Source of the DNA: Taeniopygia guttata
Lineage: Eukaryota > Chordata > Aves > Passeriformes > Estrildidae
DNA length: 64,000 nucleotides
NCBI RefSeq assembly: GCF_048771995.1
Contig: NC_133026.1
Coordinates: forward strand, 150,931,001 to 150,995,000
Reading direction: 5' to 3'
Below the pieces are notes generated by a model. It had not been told where the DNA came from, ran no database searches, and saw nothing but the letters and a program-made list of their open reading frames with translations. Every line of letters begins with the position of its first letter. Within the stretch, counting starts at the first letter, position 1. Position numbers and translations under genes: made by a program. Shown here piece by piece: positions 1 through 10,915 of this stretch.

Positions 1-705
1 GAGGATTTGGGAATTTTAGGATTAAGAATTTGGGAATTTGGGATTTTTGGGATGAAGAGTTTGGGATTTGGGGTGAAGGATTTGGGAATTTTTGGGATAG
101 AGGATTTGGGAATTTGGGATTTTTGGGATTAAGGATTTTGGAATTTTTGGATTTTGGGGTGAAGGATTTGAGGATTTTGGGATTTGGGATTTTTGGGATG
201 AAAGATTTGGGATTTGGGATAGAGATTTTGGGATTTGGGATTTGGGATTTTTGGGATGAAGGTTTGGGAATTTGGGATTTTTGGGATTAAGATTTTGGGA
301 TTTGGGGTGAAGGATTTGGGATTTTTCGGATGGAGGATTAGGGATTTTTGGGATGAAGGGTTTGGGAATTACGGGATTTTTGGGATTAAGGATTTGGGAA
401 TTTTGGGATTTTTGGGATGGAGATTTTGGGATTTGGGATATGGAATTTTTGGGATGAAGGGTTTGGGAATTTGGGATTTTTGGGATGGAGATTTTGGGAT
501 TTGGGATTTTTGGGATGAAGGATTTGGGAATTTTGAGAATTTTGGGATGAAAGATTTGAGGATTTGGGGATTTTGGGGATTTTTGGGATTTTTGGGATGA
601 AAGATTTGGGAATTTGGGGACTTTGGGATGAAGATTTGGGGATTTGGGATGAAGGATTTGGGAATTTTTGGAATTTTTGGGATGGAGATTTTGGGATTTG
701 GAATT
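1..705. repeat. G/T-rich minisatellite, left flank
   Basis: Degenerate tandem array whose + strand repeats variants of gggatttttgggatgaagg and atttgggaatttggg, with units of roughly 20-40 bases. The C-poor + strand has few stops, which gives long low-complexity frames rich in F, W, G and D. No splice sites, no conserved protein and no bias towards synonymous change are visible, so it is treated as non-coding. It ends abruptly at about 705, where unique sequence begins. It could be intergenic or lie within an intron or UTR of the next gene to the left. Confidence 0.85.
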
Positions 706-760
706 TGGGTGGCGGCAGCTGATTAATTACCGACTCATTACCAATGCAGAATAATTAACA

Positions 761-766
761 TTTATT
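761..766 (-). terminator. Candidate poly(A) signal for LRRC14
   Basis: The + strand reads tttatt, giving AATAAA on the - strand in the direction of LRRC14 transcription. It lies 3.2 kb beyond the LRRC14 stop codon, so use by LRRC14 would require a long 3' UTR that includes the 845-3850 array. No canonical AATAAA on the - strand was seen nearer the stop, though the array was not searched exhaustively. Confidence 0.35.
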
Positions 767-820
767 AAACAATTAATTTAACAAAGCAAATCCCGGGAAT
801 TGTTTCCCTCTGAACGCGAC

Positions 821-826
821 AATAAA
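821..826 (+). terminator. Candidate poly(A) signal for a + strand neighbour
   Basis: AATAAA on the + strand, followed within 40 bases by the G/T-rich stretch ggatttggggtggg that could act as a downstream element. It would suit a gene entering from the left, such as LRRC24 by human synteny, but no exon of one is present. Confidence 0.3.
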
Positions 827-844
827 AATTCTGAGATAAAACTT

Positions 845-3800
845 CGGATTTGGGGTGGGAAAACATCGGGATGAGGGGGAAAATCCCAAAATGGGACAAA
901 AAAATTTGGGATAAAGGGGAAAAACATCGGGATGAGGGGGAGAAATCCTAAAATTATACAGAAAACTTTGGGATTAGGGAGAAAAATCCTAAAATTAGAC
1001 AGAAAATATTGGGATGAGGGGGGGAAATATTGGGATAAGGGGGAAAAATCCTAAAAGGAGACAAAAAACTTTGGGATGAGGTGGGAAAAATCCTAAAATT
1101 ATACAGAAAACTTTGGGATAAAGGGGGAAAAATATTGGGATGAGGGAGAAAAAATTGGGATAAATGGTAAAAATTGGGATAAGGGGAAAAAATCCCAAAA
1201 TGAGACAAAAAACTTTGGGATGAGGGGGAGAAATCTTAAAATTATACAGAAAACTTTGGGATAAAGGGAAAAAATTGGGATAAAGGAGAGAAATCCTAAA
1301 ATGAGACACAAAATTTTGGGATGAGGGGGAAAAAATCCTAAAATGGGATAGAAAATTTTGGGATGAGGTGGGAAAATACTGGGATGAGGGGGAAAAAATT
1401 GGGATAAAGGGGAAAAAAATTGGGATAAAGGGGAAAAATTTGGATAAGGGGGAAAAATCCCAAAATGAGACAAAAAACTTTCAGATGAGGTGGGGAAAAT
1501 CCTAAAATTATACAGAAAACTTTGGGATAAAGGGGAAAAAATTGGGATAAGGGGGAAAAATCCCAAAATGGGATAGAAAACTTCAGGATGAGGGGGAAAA
1601 TCCTAAAATGAGACAAAAAACTTTGGGATGAGAGGGAAAAATCCCAAAATGGGATAGAAAACTTCAGGGTGAGGGGGAAAAAATCCTAAAATGGGATAGA
1701 AAACATCGGGATGAGGTGGGAAAAAACTGGGATGAGGTGGGAAAAATTGGGATCAGATGGAGAAATCCTAAAATGGGATAGAAAACTTCGGAATGCGACG
1801 GAGAAATCCTAAAATTATACAGAAAATTTTGGGATAACGGGGAAAACATTGGGATAAGGGGGAAAAATCCCAAAATGAGACAAAAAATGTTGGGATGAGG
1901 TGGGAAAAATCCTAAAATTATACAGAAAACTTTGGGATAAGGGGAAAAATTGGGATAAGGGGGAAAAATCCCAAAAGGAGATAAAAAATATCGGGATGAG
2001 GTGGGAAAACATTGGGATGAGGGGGAAAAATCCTAAAATGCGACACAAAATTTTGGGATGAGGTGGGAAAATACTGGGATGAGGGGGAAAAAATTGGGAT
2101 AAAGGGGAAAAATTGGGATAAGGGGGAAAAATCCCAAAATGAGTCAAAAACCATCGGGATAAAGGGGAAAAATCCTTAAATTATAGAGAAAACTTTGGGA
2201 TAAAGGGGGAAAAATTGGGATAAGGGGGAAAAATCACAAAATGGGATAAAAAATGTTGGGATGAGGGGGAAAAATCCCAAAATGAGACAAAAAACTTCGG
2301 GATGAGAGGGAAAAATCCTAAAATTATACAGAAAACTTTGGGATAAGGGGAAAAATTGGGATAAGGGGGAGAAATCCCAAAATGAGACACAAAACTTTGG
2401 GATAAAGGGGAAAAATCCTAAAATGAGACAAAAAACTTTGGGATGAGGGGGAAAATATCGGGATGAGGGAGAATAAATTGGGATAAAGGGGAAAAATTGG
2501 GATAAGGGGGAAAAATCCCAAAATGACACAAAAAACATCGGGATAAAGGGGAAAAATCCTAAAATTATACAGAAAACTTTGGGATAACGGGGAAAACATT
2601 GGGATAAGGGGGAAAAATCCCAAAATGGGATAAAAAATGTCGGGATGAGGTGGGAAAATCCTAAAATTATACAGAAAACTTTGGGATAAAGGGGAAAATA
2701 TTGGGATGAGGCTGGAAGAACATTGGGATGAGGGGGAGAAATCCCAAAATGAGACAAAAAATGTTGGGATGAGGGGGGAAAAAATCCTAAAATGGGATAG
2801 AAACATCCTAGAATAGGATAGAAAACATTGGGATGAGGTGGGAAAACATCGGGATGAGGGGGAAAAGTCCTAAAATGAGACACAAAATTTTGGGATGAGG
2901 TGGGAAAATATTGGGATAAAGGGGAAAAAAATTGGGATAAAGGGGAAAAATTGGGATAAGGGGGAAAAATCCCAAAAGGAGACAAAAGATTGGGATAAAG
3001 GAGAAAAATCCTAAAATTATACAGAAAACATTGGGATAAGGGGAAAAAATTGGGATAAGGGGGAGAAATCCCAAAATGAGACAAAAAACTTTGGGATGAG
3101 AGGGAAAAATCCTAAAATTATACAGAAAACTTTGGGATAAAGTGGAAAAATTTTGGGATGAAGCTGGAAAAACATTGGGATGAGGGGGAGAAATCCCAAA
3201 ATTATACAGAAAACTTTGGGATGAGGGGGAAAAATATTGGGATGAGGGAGAAAAAATTGGGATAAGGGGAAAAATTGGGATAAGGGGGAAAAATCCCAAA
3301 AGGAGACAAAAAACTTTGGGATGAGAAGGAAAAATCCTAAAATTATACAGAAAACTTTGGGATAAGGGGAAAAATTGGGATCGGATGGAGAAATCCTAAA
3401 ATGGGATAGAAAACTTTGGGATGAGGGGCAAAAATCCTAAAATTAGACAGAAAACTTTGGGATGAGAGGGGAAAATATTGGGATGAGGGAGAAAAAATTG
3501 GGATAAAGGGGAAAAATTGGGATGAGGGGGAAAAATCCCAAAATGGGATAAAAAATGTCGGGATGAGGGGGGAAAAATCCTAAAATGGGATAGAAACATC
3601 CTAGAATAGGATAGAAAATATTGGGATGAGGTGGGAAAATATTGGGATGAGGGGGAAAAATCCTAAAATGAGACACAAAATTTTGGGATGAGGGGAAAAA
3701 AATTGGGATAAAGGGGAAAAATATTGGGATAAGGCTGGAAAAACATCGGGATCAGGGGGAGAAATCCCAAAATTATACAGAAAATATTGGGATGAGGGGG

Positions 3801-3850
3801 AGAAATCCCAAAATGAGACAAAAATTTTTGGGATAAAGGGGAAAAATACA
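845..3850. repeat. Composite A/G-rich minisatellite, LRRC14 3' side
   Basis: About 3 kb built from a few alternating modules: ggggaaaaatcccaaaatg, agacaaaaaactttggga, taaaattatacagaaaac and attgggataagggg. They combine into blocks of about 35-40 bases and then higher-order strings. On the - strand it is C/T-rich and yields long frames of S, P, F, I and L without stops. It could be transcribed as the LRRC14 3' UTR or lie beyond it. No gene or RNA is seen inside. Confidence 0.85.
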
Positions 3851-3938
3851 AAAACCAGGCGGAAAAACACCAAAATAAACGGAAAAACCATCGGAACGAG
3901 TTGGCGAACGAACGGATTTCCGCGCCGGCGATTTCGGC

Positions 3939-4497
3939 TCACAAGGAGAAGAAATCCAGATCTTTGTGTCCATAGGGATTGGACGTCCAAACCACGTCGG
4001 TTCTACCAGAATCCGCCAACATTCCGGCGAATTCGGCGTCGACTTCAACCGAAACATCCTCGCGATCCGATGATTCTTCGGAATTCCAAGCGGACGTCTC
4101 CGGTGGGGCGCGATCGGCCGGGAAGGGATAAACGACCAATCGGAGATCCGGCAGCTCCACGGTTTGGCGCAGCAGATCCTTGAGCGCGGCGGTGGACAGG
4201 GAGTTGCCGTAGAGGCCCAGGAAGCGCAGGCGGCGGCAGCGGCGCAGCGTCGGCAGCAGCGCGGCCAGTTGGGCGTCGGCCATGCGGCATTCCATGAGAT
4301 CCAGGTGCAGCAGCGAGGCCGAGGTCTCCTCCAGGAGCAGCCGCAGCGGCTCCAGCAGCCCCTGGGAGAAGTCGTGGCCGCTCAGGTCCAAGCGTTTGAG
4401 GGACGCGGCGTGGGAGCTCTGGGAGAGGAAGGCGAGGTCGGCGGGGAGCAGCGAGCAGAAGGACAATTCCAAACTTTCCAACGGCGCCCGGAGGTCG
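3939..4497 (-). CDS. LRRC14: LRRC14 coding exon 3 (residues 305-490, stop)
   Basis: The acceptor CCTTTTCCCTCCCGCCAG ends at 4498. The first base completes a Cys codon, then DLRAP leads into LESLELSFCSLL. The frame runs 559 nt to TGA at 3939-3941. It carries the last LRRs and a less conserved acidic segment (442-460) before the conserved VVWTSNPYG and DFFSL tail. Confidence 0.95.
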
Positions 4498-7400
4498 CTG
4501 GCGGGAGGGAAAAGGGAGAGGATAATCAGAGCCTGGAATTATGGAATTGTGGGATGGTTGAGGTTGGGAAGGAACTGGAAGAACATCGAGTTCAAACTCT
4601 GAAAATCCTGGGGTTTTGGAATGAGGGGGTCATGGAGTTATGGAATTACTCAGGTTGGGAAGGAGCTCCAAGAACATCGAGTTCGACCTCTGAAAATCCT
4701 GGGATTTTGGAGTTGTGGGGTCACGGAATTATGGAATGAGTCAGGTTGGGAAAGGTCTCCAAGAAAATCAAGGTCAAGGTTTGAGACTCATGGAATGATG
4801 GGATCATGGAGCCATGGAATTGTGGAATGGCTGAAGTTGGGAAAGAGCTCCAAGAACATCGAGTTCGACCTCTGAAAATCCTGGGATTTTGGAGTTATGG
4901 GGTCATGGAATTACAAAATGGCGGCTGGAGTTGGGAAAGTCTCCATGAACATCAAGGTCAAGGTTTGAGACTCATGGAATGATGGAATGATGGAGCCATG
5001 GAATTGTGGAATGGCTGAGGTTGGGAAAGAGCTGCAAGAGGATCAAGTTTGATCTCTGAAAATCCTGGGATTTTGGAATGATGGGATCATGGAGTTACAA
5101 AATGGCGGCTGAGGTTGGGAAAGGTCTCCAAGAACATCAAGGTCAAGGTTTGAGACTCATGGAATGATGGGATGATGGGATCACGGAGCCCTGGCACCGT
5201 GGAATGGCGGATCCCAGAGCTCCGGAGCCATGGAGAGACTCTTTGGGAGAGGAAGGCGAGGTCGGCGGGGAGCAGCGAGCAGAAGGACAATTCCAAACTT
5301 TCCAACGGCGCCCGGAGGTCGCTGGCGGGAGGGAAAAGGGAGAGGATAATCGGAGCCTGGAATCATGGAATTGTGGGATGGATTAGGTTGGGAAGGAACT
5401 GGAAGAACATCGACTTCAAATCCTTAAAATCCTGGGGTTTTGGAGTTATGGGATCATGGAGTTATGGAATTACTCAGGTTGGGAAAGAGCTCCAAGAACA
5501 TCGAGTTTGACCTCTAAAAATCCTGGGGTTTTGGAGTTACATGGTCATGGAATTATGGAATGAGTCAGGTTGGGAAAGGTCTCCAAGAACATCAAGGTCA
5601 AGGTTTGAAAATCATGGAATCATGGAATGATTGGATCATGGAATTATGGAATGGCTGAGGTTGGGAAAGAGCTCCAAGAGGATCAAGTTTGACCTCTGAA
5701 AATCCTGGGATTTTGGAATGATGGGTCATGAGTTACAAAATGGCGGCTGAGGTTGGGAAAGGTCTCCAAGACCATCAAGGTCAAGGTTTGAGACTCATGG
5801 GATGATGGGATCATGGAATTGTGGAATGGCTGAAGTTGGGAATGAGCTCCAAGAGGATCGAGTTTGACCTCTGAAAATCCTGGGATTTTGGAGTTATGGG
5901 TTCATGGAGTTACAAAATGGCGGCTGGAGTTGGGAAAGGTCTCCACGAACATCAAGGTCAAGGATTGAAAATCATGGAATGATGGGATCATGGAGCCATG
6001 GGATTGTGGAATGGCTGAGGTTGGGAATGAGCTCCAAGGACATCGAGATGCGGCTCGGCGCGGAACTCACCAGAGGATCTGGCGCAGGTTCCCGGAGAGC
6101 CGGGAGGATCCCAGGTTGAGCTCGCGGAGGCTGGGCAGCATTCCCAACTGCCCGGCCAGGCACCGGATCCCGATGGCCGATTCCGGCGTCGGGCGCCGCA
6201 CGTCCACGTTGCTGTACTGCAGCTTGAGGCTGCGCAGCTGCGGGAAGCGCGAGAGATGCGGCAGGATCACCGACAGCCCGGTCAATCCCAAATTGTTGAA
6301 GCGGAGATCCACCCTCCGCAGGAACGCCGGATCCAAGGATTCCAACAACGCCGCGATGCCGGCGGCCGAGAGTTCTTCCACTTGCAGCTCGCGGCACTTG
6401 AGGCGCAGCGGGCCGGCGGCGCCGCTCTGGAGGGCGTCGCGCAGGATCCCGTAGGACGTCCCGTTGACGAAGAGGTCGGCGTGGACGTCAACGCCCGGCG
6501 GTTGCGGCGCGGCGGCGGCACCGGAACGGCCTTTGTGCCGCTTGGATCCGCGGCGTTGGAATTCCCGTTGGTGCTTGGACACCTCCAGGCAAGCCTTGGC
6601 CAAAGCCACCGTGCCGGACCAGACGCTCATCCCGGTTGGAGTCCGGCCCGGCGCCGAGTCCGGGAGTCCCGTCATGTCCAGCACGCGGAGGCTGGAAAAA
6701 AGGAGGGAAGAGTCAAAAGTGGGGAGGGAGGGTAAAAAAATGGGAATAAAGCATCAAAAAAGGGAAGAAATCATCAAAAATGAGAAGAAAACATCAAAAA
6801 TGGCAAGGAACCATCAAAAATAGGAGGAAACCATCAAAAATGTGAGCAAACCTTCGGAAAACTAAGAAGAAACCATCAAAAATGGCAAGGAACTATCAAA
6901 AATGACAAGGAACCATCAAAACTAAGAAGGAACCATCAAAAATGGGAAGAAACCATCAAAGACAGGAGGAAACCATCGGAAACGAGAAGGGATCACCAAA
7001 AACACGAAGAAACCATCAAAAATGGGAGGAACTCTTCAAAACCAAGAAGAAACTATCAAAAACGAGAAGAAACCATCAAAAATTGGAGGAAACCATCAAA
7101 AATGGGAGGAAACCACCAAAAATGGGAAGAACCCATCAAAAACGGGAGGAACCATCAAAAACGGGAAGGAACCATCAAGAATGAGAAGAAATGATCAAAA
7201 ACAGGAGGAAACCATGAAAAATGGGAGGAAACCATCAAAACCAAGAGGAAACCACCAAGAATGAGAAAGAACCATCCAAGATTGGAAGGAACCATCAAAA
7301 CCAAGAAGGAGCCATCAAAAATTGGAAGAAACCATCAAAAATGAGAGGGAACCATGAAAAATGGCATTGATGAAACCATCAAAAATGGGAGGAAACCATC

Positions 7401-9086
7401 GAAAATTGGAGGAAAACATCAAAGACAGGAGGAAACCATCGGAAACTGGAAGGAACCATCAAAAATGGGAAGGAATCATCGGAAACGGGAAGAAACCATC
7501 AAAACCAAGAAGGAACCACCAAAGCTGAGAAAACACCACCAAAAACGAGAAGGAACCATCAAAAATGGGAAGGAACCATCAAAACTAAGAAGGAACCATC
7601 AAGAATGAGAACAAATGATCAAAAACAGGATGAAACCATCAAAAATGGGAAGGAACCATCAAAGACAGGAGGAAACCATCAAAACCAAGAAGGAACCATC
7701 CAAATTGGGAGGAAGCTATCAAAAATGGCAAGAAACCATCAAAAACCTGAAAATACCATCAAAAATGGTAGGAAACCATCAAAAATGATAAGGAACCATG
7801 AAAATGGAAAGAAACCATGAAAACGGCATCGATGAAACCATCAAAAATGGCAAGGAACCATCAAAACCAAGAAGAAACCATCAAAAATTGGAAGACACCA
7901 CCAAAAATTGGAAGAAACCACCAAAAATGGGAACCCACCTGGAGCGGCGTCCGGGCTCCTCCAGCTGCCGGCGCAGCTGCGCCACCACGGCCAGGATGAC
8001 GGCCTGGAGGCAGAGCTTGCAGGGGTGGTCCCACAGCAGCCCCAACCATCAAAACCAGAAGGAAAAACCATCAAAAATGGGAAGGAACCATCAAAACCAA
8101 GAGGAAACCGCCAAGAATGAGAAAGAACCATTAAAGATGGGAAGAAACCATCAAAACCAAGAAGGAGCCATCAAAAATTGGAAGAAACCATCAAAATGGG
8201 AAGGAACCATGAAAAATGGCATTGACGAAACCATCAAAAATGGGAGGAAACCATCGAAAATGGGAAGGAACCATCAAAAATGGGAGGAAACCATCAAAGA
8301 CAGGAGGAAACCATCGGAAACGAGAAGGAACCATCAAAAATGGCAAGAAAACACTAAGACTGAGAAGAAACCATCAAAAATGGGAAGGAACCATCAAAAA
8401 TGGGAGGAAACCATTTGAAACGAGAAGGAACCATCAAAAATGGGAAGGAACCATCAAAAATGGGAAGGAACCATCAAAAAAGGGAAGGAACCATCAAAGC
8501 CAAGAAGGAACCACCAAAAATGGCAAGGAACCATCAAGAATGGGAAGAAACCATCAAAAATGGGAAGGAACCATGAAAAATGGGAAGGAAGCAACAAAAA
8601 TGGGAGGAAACCATCAAAGACGGGAGGAAACCATCGGAAATGAGAAGGAACCATCAAAAATGGGAAGAAACCATCAAAAATGGGAAGAAACCATTAAAAT
8701 GGGAAGGAACCATGAAAATGGCATCTATGAAACCATCAAACATGGCAAGGAACCATTAAAAATTGGAAGAAACCACCAAAAATGGGAACCCACCTGGAGC
8801 GGCGTCCGGGCTCCTCCAGCTGCCGGCGCAGCTGCGCCACCACGGCCAGGATGACGGCCTGGAGGCAGAGCTTGCAGGGGTGGTCCCGCAGCAGCTCCTG
8901 CCGGCCCAGCAGGCGCTGCAGGTGCAGCACCGGGAAGGGCCACGCGCTCACCAGCTCCCGCAGCACCAAGGGCCGCCCGGTCGCCAGCGCGGCGCCGAAA
9001 AGCACCGGGTACAGGTCGGGCGGCAGCGGCGGCAGCGGCGGGCGAGAGGCGACGCGGCGGGCGGAGAGGAACAGGAGGGACTCCAT
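3939..9086 (-). CDS. LRRC14: LRRC14, leucine-rich repeat protein 14 (complete CDS, 3 exons)
   Basis: Joined coding exons 9086-8794, 6691-6071 and 4497-3939 total 1473 nt, or 490 residues plus TGA; human LRRC14 is about 493 by memory. The N-terminus MESLLFLSARRV, the segment RRVDLRFNNLGLTGLSV (223-239) and the C-terminal LRRs LESLELSFCSLL (311-322), LKRLDLSG, LLHLDLMECRMAD and LRFLGLYGNSLS align with the human protein through to the FFSL end. The fold is a PRAME-type LRR solenoid. Family work links LRRC14 to CUL2-Elongin ubiquitin ligases and to negative regulation of NF-kappaB through IKK-beta; that is literature knowledge, not visible here. Both coding introns are in phase 2 and are filled by arrays. 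The gene is head-to-head with RECQL4, as in human. Residues 139-164 are a basic, low-complexity linker. Confidence 0.95.
4498..6070 (-). repeat. LRRC14 intron 2 array, with an 824-bp tandem duplication
   Basis: The unit is 100-200 bases, seen on the + strand as tcatggaattatggaatgg, aggttgggaaagagctcc, aagaacatcgagttcgacct and ctgaaaatcctgggattttg. The block from 4420 to about 5240 is repeated at 5244 to about 6060, so the array now holds a copy of the exon 3 head. Composition is more mixed than in the other arrays. Confidence 0.85.
5244..5321 (-). repeat. Duplicate of the first 78 nt of LRRC14 exon 3 with its acceptor
   Basis: Matches 4420-4497 base for base as far as I can see, including the pyrimidine tract and CAG acceptor upstream. 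The copy encodes LESLELSFCSLLPADLAFLS and then runs into array sequence with no clear donor. It lies 824 bases upstream of the true exon in transcription order, so the spliceosome meets the decoy acceptor first. Confidence 0.9.
6071..6691 (-). CDS. LRRC14: LRRC14 coding exon 2 (residues 98-304)
   Basis: The acceptor is a strong pyrimidine tract ending TTTTTTCCAG next to 6691, and the donor after 6071 is GTGAGT. The 621 nt keep phase 2 at both ends. It encodes RVLDMTGLPD, a basic linker, and the central LRRs including LRRVDLRFNNLGL. Skipping this exon would keep the frame but delete the middle of the solenoid. Confidence 0.95.
6695..8793 (-). repeat. LRRC14 intron 1 array of 20-base units
   Basis: A clear tandem array on the + strand of aaccatcaaaaatgggaagg-type units, with variants such as aaccatcaaaaccaagaagg and aaccatcaaagacaggagg. 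The sense (-) strand reads GATGGTTTCTTCCCATTTTT. The period of about 20 bases is well kept over 2 kb. A larger internal duplication has copied the exon 1 donor region to 7939-8043. Confidence 0.92.
7939..8043 (-). repeat. Duplicate of the last ~105 nt of LRRC14 exon 1 with its donor
   Basis: Nearly identical to 8794-8898, including the GTGGGT donor and the intronic bases after it. At the far end the copy runs directly into the 20-base array. It sits 855 bases downstream of the true donor. Use of this donor would add array sequence to the message. No acceptor precedes it, so it is not a free-standing exon. Confidence 0.9.
8794..9086 (-). CDS. LRRC14: LRRC14 coding exon 1 (residues 1-97 plus 2 nt)
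   Basis: ATG at 9086-9084 opens a frame matching the human N-terminus (LFLSARRV, LVLRELVSAWPFPVLHLQ). The exon ends at 8794 before the donor GTGGGT and leaves two bases (AG) to complete Ser98. No obvious acceptor lies just upstream of the ATG. The nearest plausible one is TTAG at 9172-9174, giving an exon start near 9171, which would make the first 85 bases 5' UTR. Confidence 0.93.
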
Positions 9087-9109
9087 CAGGGGGTTTTGGG
9101 GATTTTGGT

Positions 9110-10845
9110 GATTTTTTAGGGATTTTGGCGATGTTTGGTGATTTTTTGAGATTTTTTTTGGCGATTTTTGGCTAATTTTTGGTGATTTTTTTGGTGATTT
9201 TTTGAGATTTTTTCAATTTTTTGGGGTGATTTTTGGCAATTTTTTGAGGATTTTTTAGGGAATTTCAGAGATTTTGGGTGGCTTATAGGGATTTTTGAGG
9301 GTTTTTTTGGGAATTGAGAGACTTTTTGGGTTTTTTGGTTTTTTTTTAGGAATTTTGGGGATTTTGGTGATTTTTTGCCGATTTTTTTGGTTCTTTTTGG
9401 CGATTTTTTGCGATTTTTTTGGTGATTTTTTTGTGATTTTTGGAGGATTTCTTAGAATATTTTGGCGATTTTCAAAGATTTTGGGTGGTTTATAGGTATT
9501 TTTCGAGGGTTTTTTAGGGAATTTGGAGATGTTTTGGGTTTTTTGGCTTTTTTTGGGGATTTTGGTGATTCTCTGGTGATTTTCGGTGATTTTTGGTGAT
9601 TTTTTGCGATTTTTGTCGATATTTTTTTGTGATTTTTGGCAATTTTTTTGTGATTTTTTTAGGGAATTTTGGTGATTTTGGGTGGTTTATAGGGATTTTT
9701 TGAGGTTTTTTTTTTGGAATTTGGAGGTTTGGGATTTTTTTGTGATTTTTTTTGAGTTTTGGGGAAATTATAGGGATTTTTTGGGGATTCGCGTGAGTTT
9801 TTGGCGATTTTTTGTGATTTTTTTGGTGATTTTTTGTGATTTTTTGGCGATTTTTGGAGGATTTTTTTAAGGGTTTTGGCAATTTCTGGTAGTTTAATTG
9901 AGATTCTGGGGGGGTGTTTTGAAGATTATTTTAGGGATTTTTTTGAGGATTTTTTAGAGATTTTTTGAGGATTTTAAAGGGAATTTTGTGATTTTTTGGG
10001 GAAATTAAAGAGATTTTTTTGGGGAATTTTGGGGAAATTATTGGAATTTTTTTGCGGTTTTTTGGTGATTTCTTGGCGATTTTTGGGGATTTTTTTAAAG
10101 GGTTTTGGCGATTTCTGGTATTTTAATGGAGATTCTGGGGGGGTTTTGAAGATTTGTTTAGGGATTTTTTTGGCAATTTTTTGGTGATTTTTGGCGATTT
10201 TTTTTGTGATTTTTGGAGGATTTTTTAGGGAATTTTGGCGATTTTGGGTGGTTTATTGGGATTTTTTGAGGGTTTTTTTTGGGAATTTGGAGATGTTTTG
10301 GTTTTTGGTGGTTTTCTGGGAATTTTGGGGAAATTATAGGGATTTTTTGAGGATTTGGGTGAGTTTTTGGCAATTTTTGACGATTTTTGGTGATTTTTGG
10401 TGATTTTTGAAGGATTTTTTAGAATATTTTGGCAATTTTCAGAGATTTTGGGTGGTTCATAGGGATTTTTTGAGGCTTTTTAAGGAATTTAGAGATTTTT
10501 GTGATTTTTTGTGATTTTTATAGGGATTTTTTGTGGGGCTTTTTTTGTGATTTTTGGGGGGTTTAGGGGAATTTTTGGAGATTTTTTAGGTTTCTTGGGG
10601 AGTTTTAGGGATTTTTAAGCGATTTTTGGGCAATTTTTGCGGGTTTTGGGGAACTTTTGGGATTTTTGCATGTTTCTTGGAGCTTTTTGGGGTGTTTTAT
10701 GGGTTTTTTAGAGATATTTGAGCGTTTTTTAGGGAATTTTGGGGTTCTTGGGGTTTTTTGGGGGATTTTGGGGATCTTTGGGAGTTTTTTGTGATTTTTT
10801 GGGAGATTTTTTGGGATTTTTTTGGGATTTTTTGGGTGGTGGGGA
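9110..10845. repeat. T/G-rich array in the LRRC14 5' intron
   Basis: The + strand repeats gattttttggtgatttttgg, ggcgattttttgtgattttt and gggattttttgagg in blocks, with larger duplicated segments (compare 9485-9900 with 10250-10480). The LRRC14 sense strand is A/C-rich. No coding potential beyond low-complexity frames. Confidence 0.85.
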
Positions 10846-10915
10846 AGAGAAGAATTCCAGGATGGGCCCAAAGCTGAGGAAAGGAGGGAGAAAATGGTGG
10901 CGTGAGGGGAGATCA
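10846..10915. other. Short unique spacer between opposed arrays
   Basis: About 70 bases of ordinary complexity (ccaggatgggcccaaagctg and its surroundings) mark the point where the + strand changes from T/G-rich to C/A-rich. I see no exon, but it might be a relic of the original short intron. Confidence 0.5.

Larger units (their letters stand above)
706..845. other. Unique AT-rich patch between two arrays; possible convergent 3' ends
   Basis: This is the only non-repetitive stretch left of LRRC14. It is AT-rich with one ordinary-composition centre, and it carries a poly(A) hexamer on each strand (- at 761-766, + at 821-826). In human, LRRC24 lies tail-to-tail with LRRC14, so this patch could hold the end of the LRRC14 3' UTR, the end of a + strand neighbour, or both. 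No coding exon of such a neighbour is visible. Confidence 0.45.

Noticed and set aside
1-600. Frames rich in F, W, G and D at the left end, resembling a repeat protein
   Set aside because: Unit length varies and shifts frame, no start context or splice structure is seen, and the composition is that of the DNA repeat.
6720-8790. Regular 20-base repeats resembling a CRISPR array
   Set aside because: Units are contiguous with no unique spacers, they lie in a vertebrate intron, and there are no cas genes.
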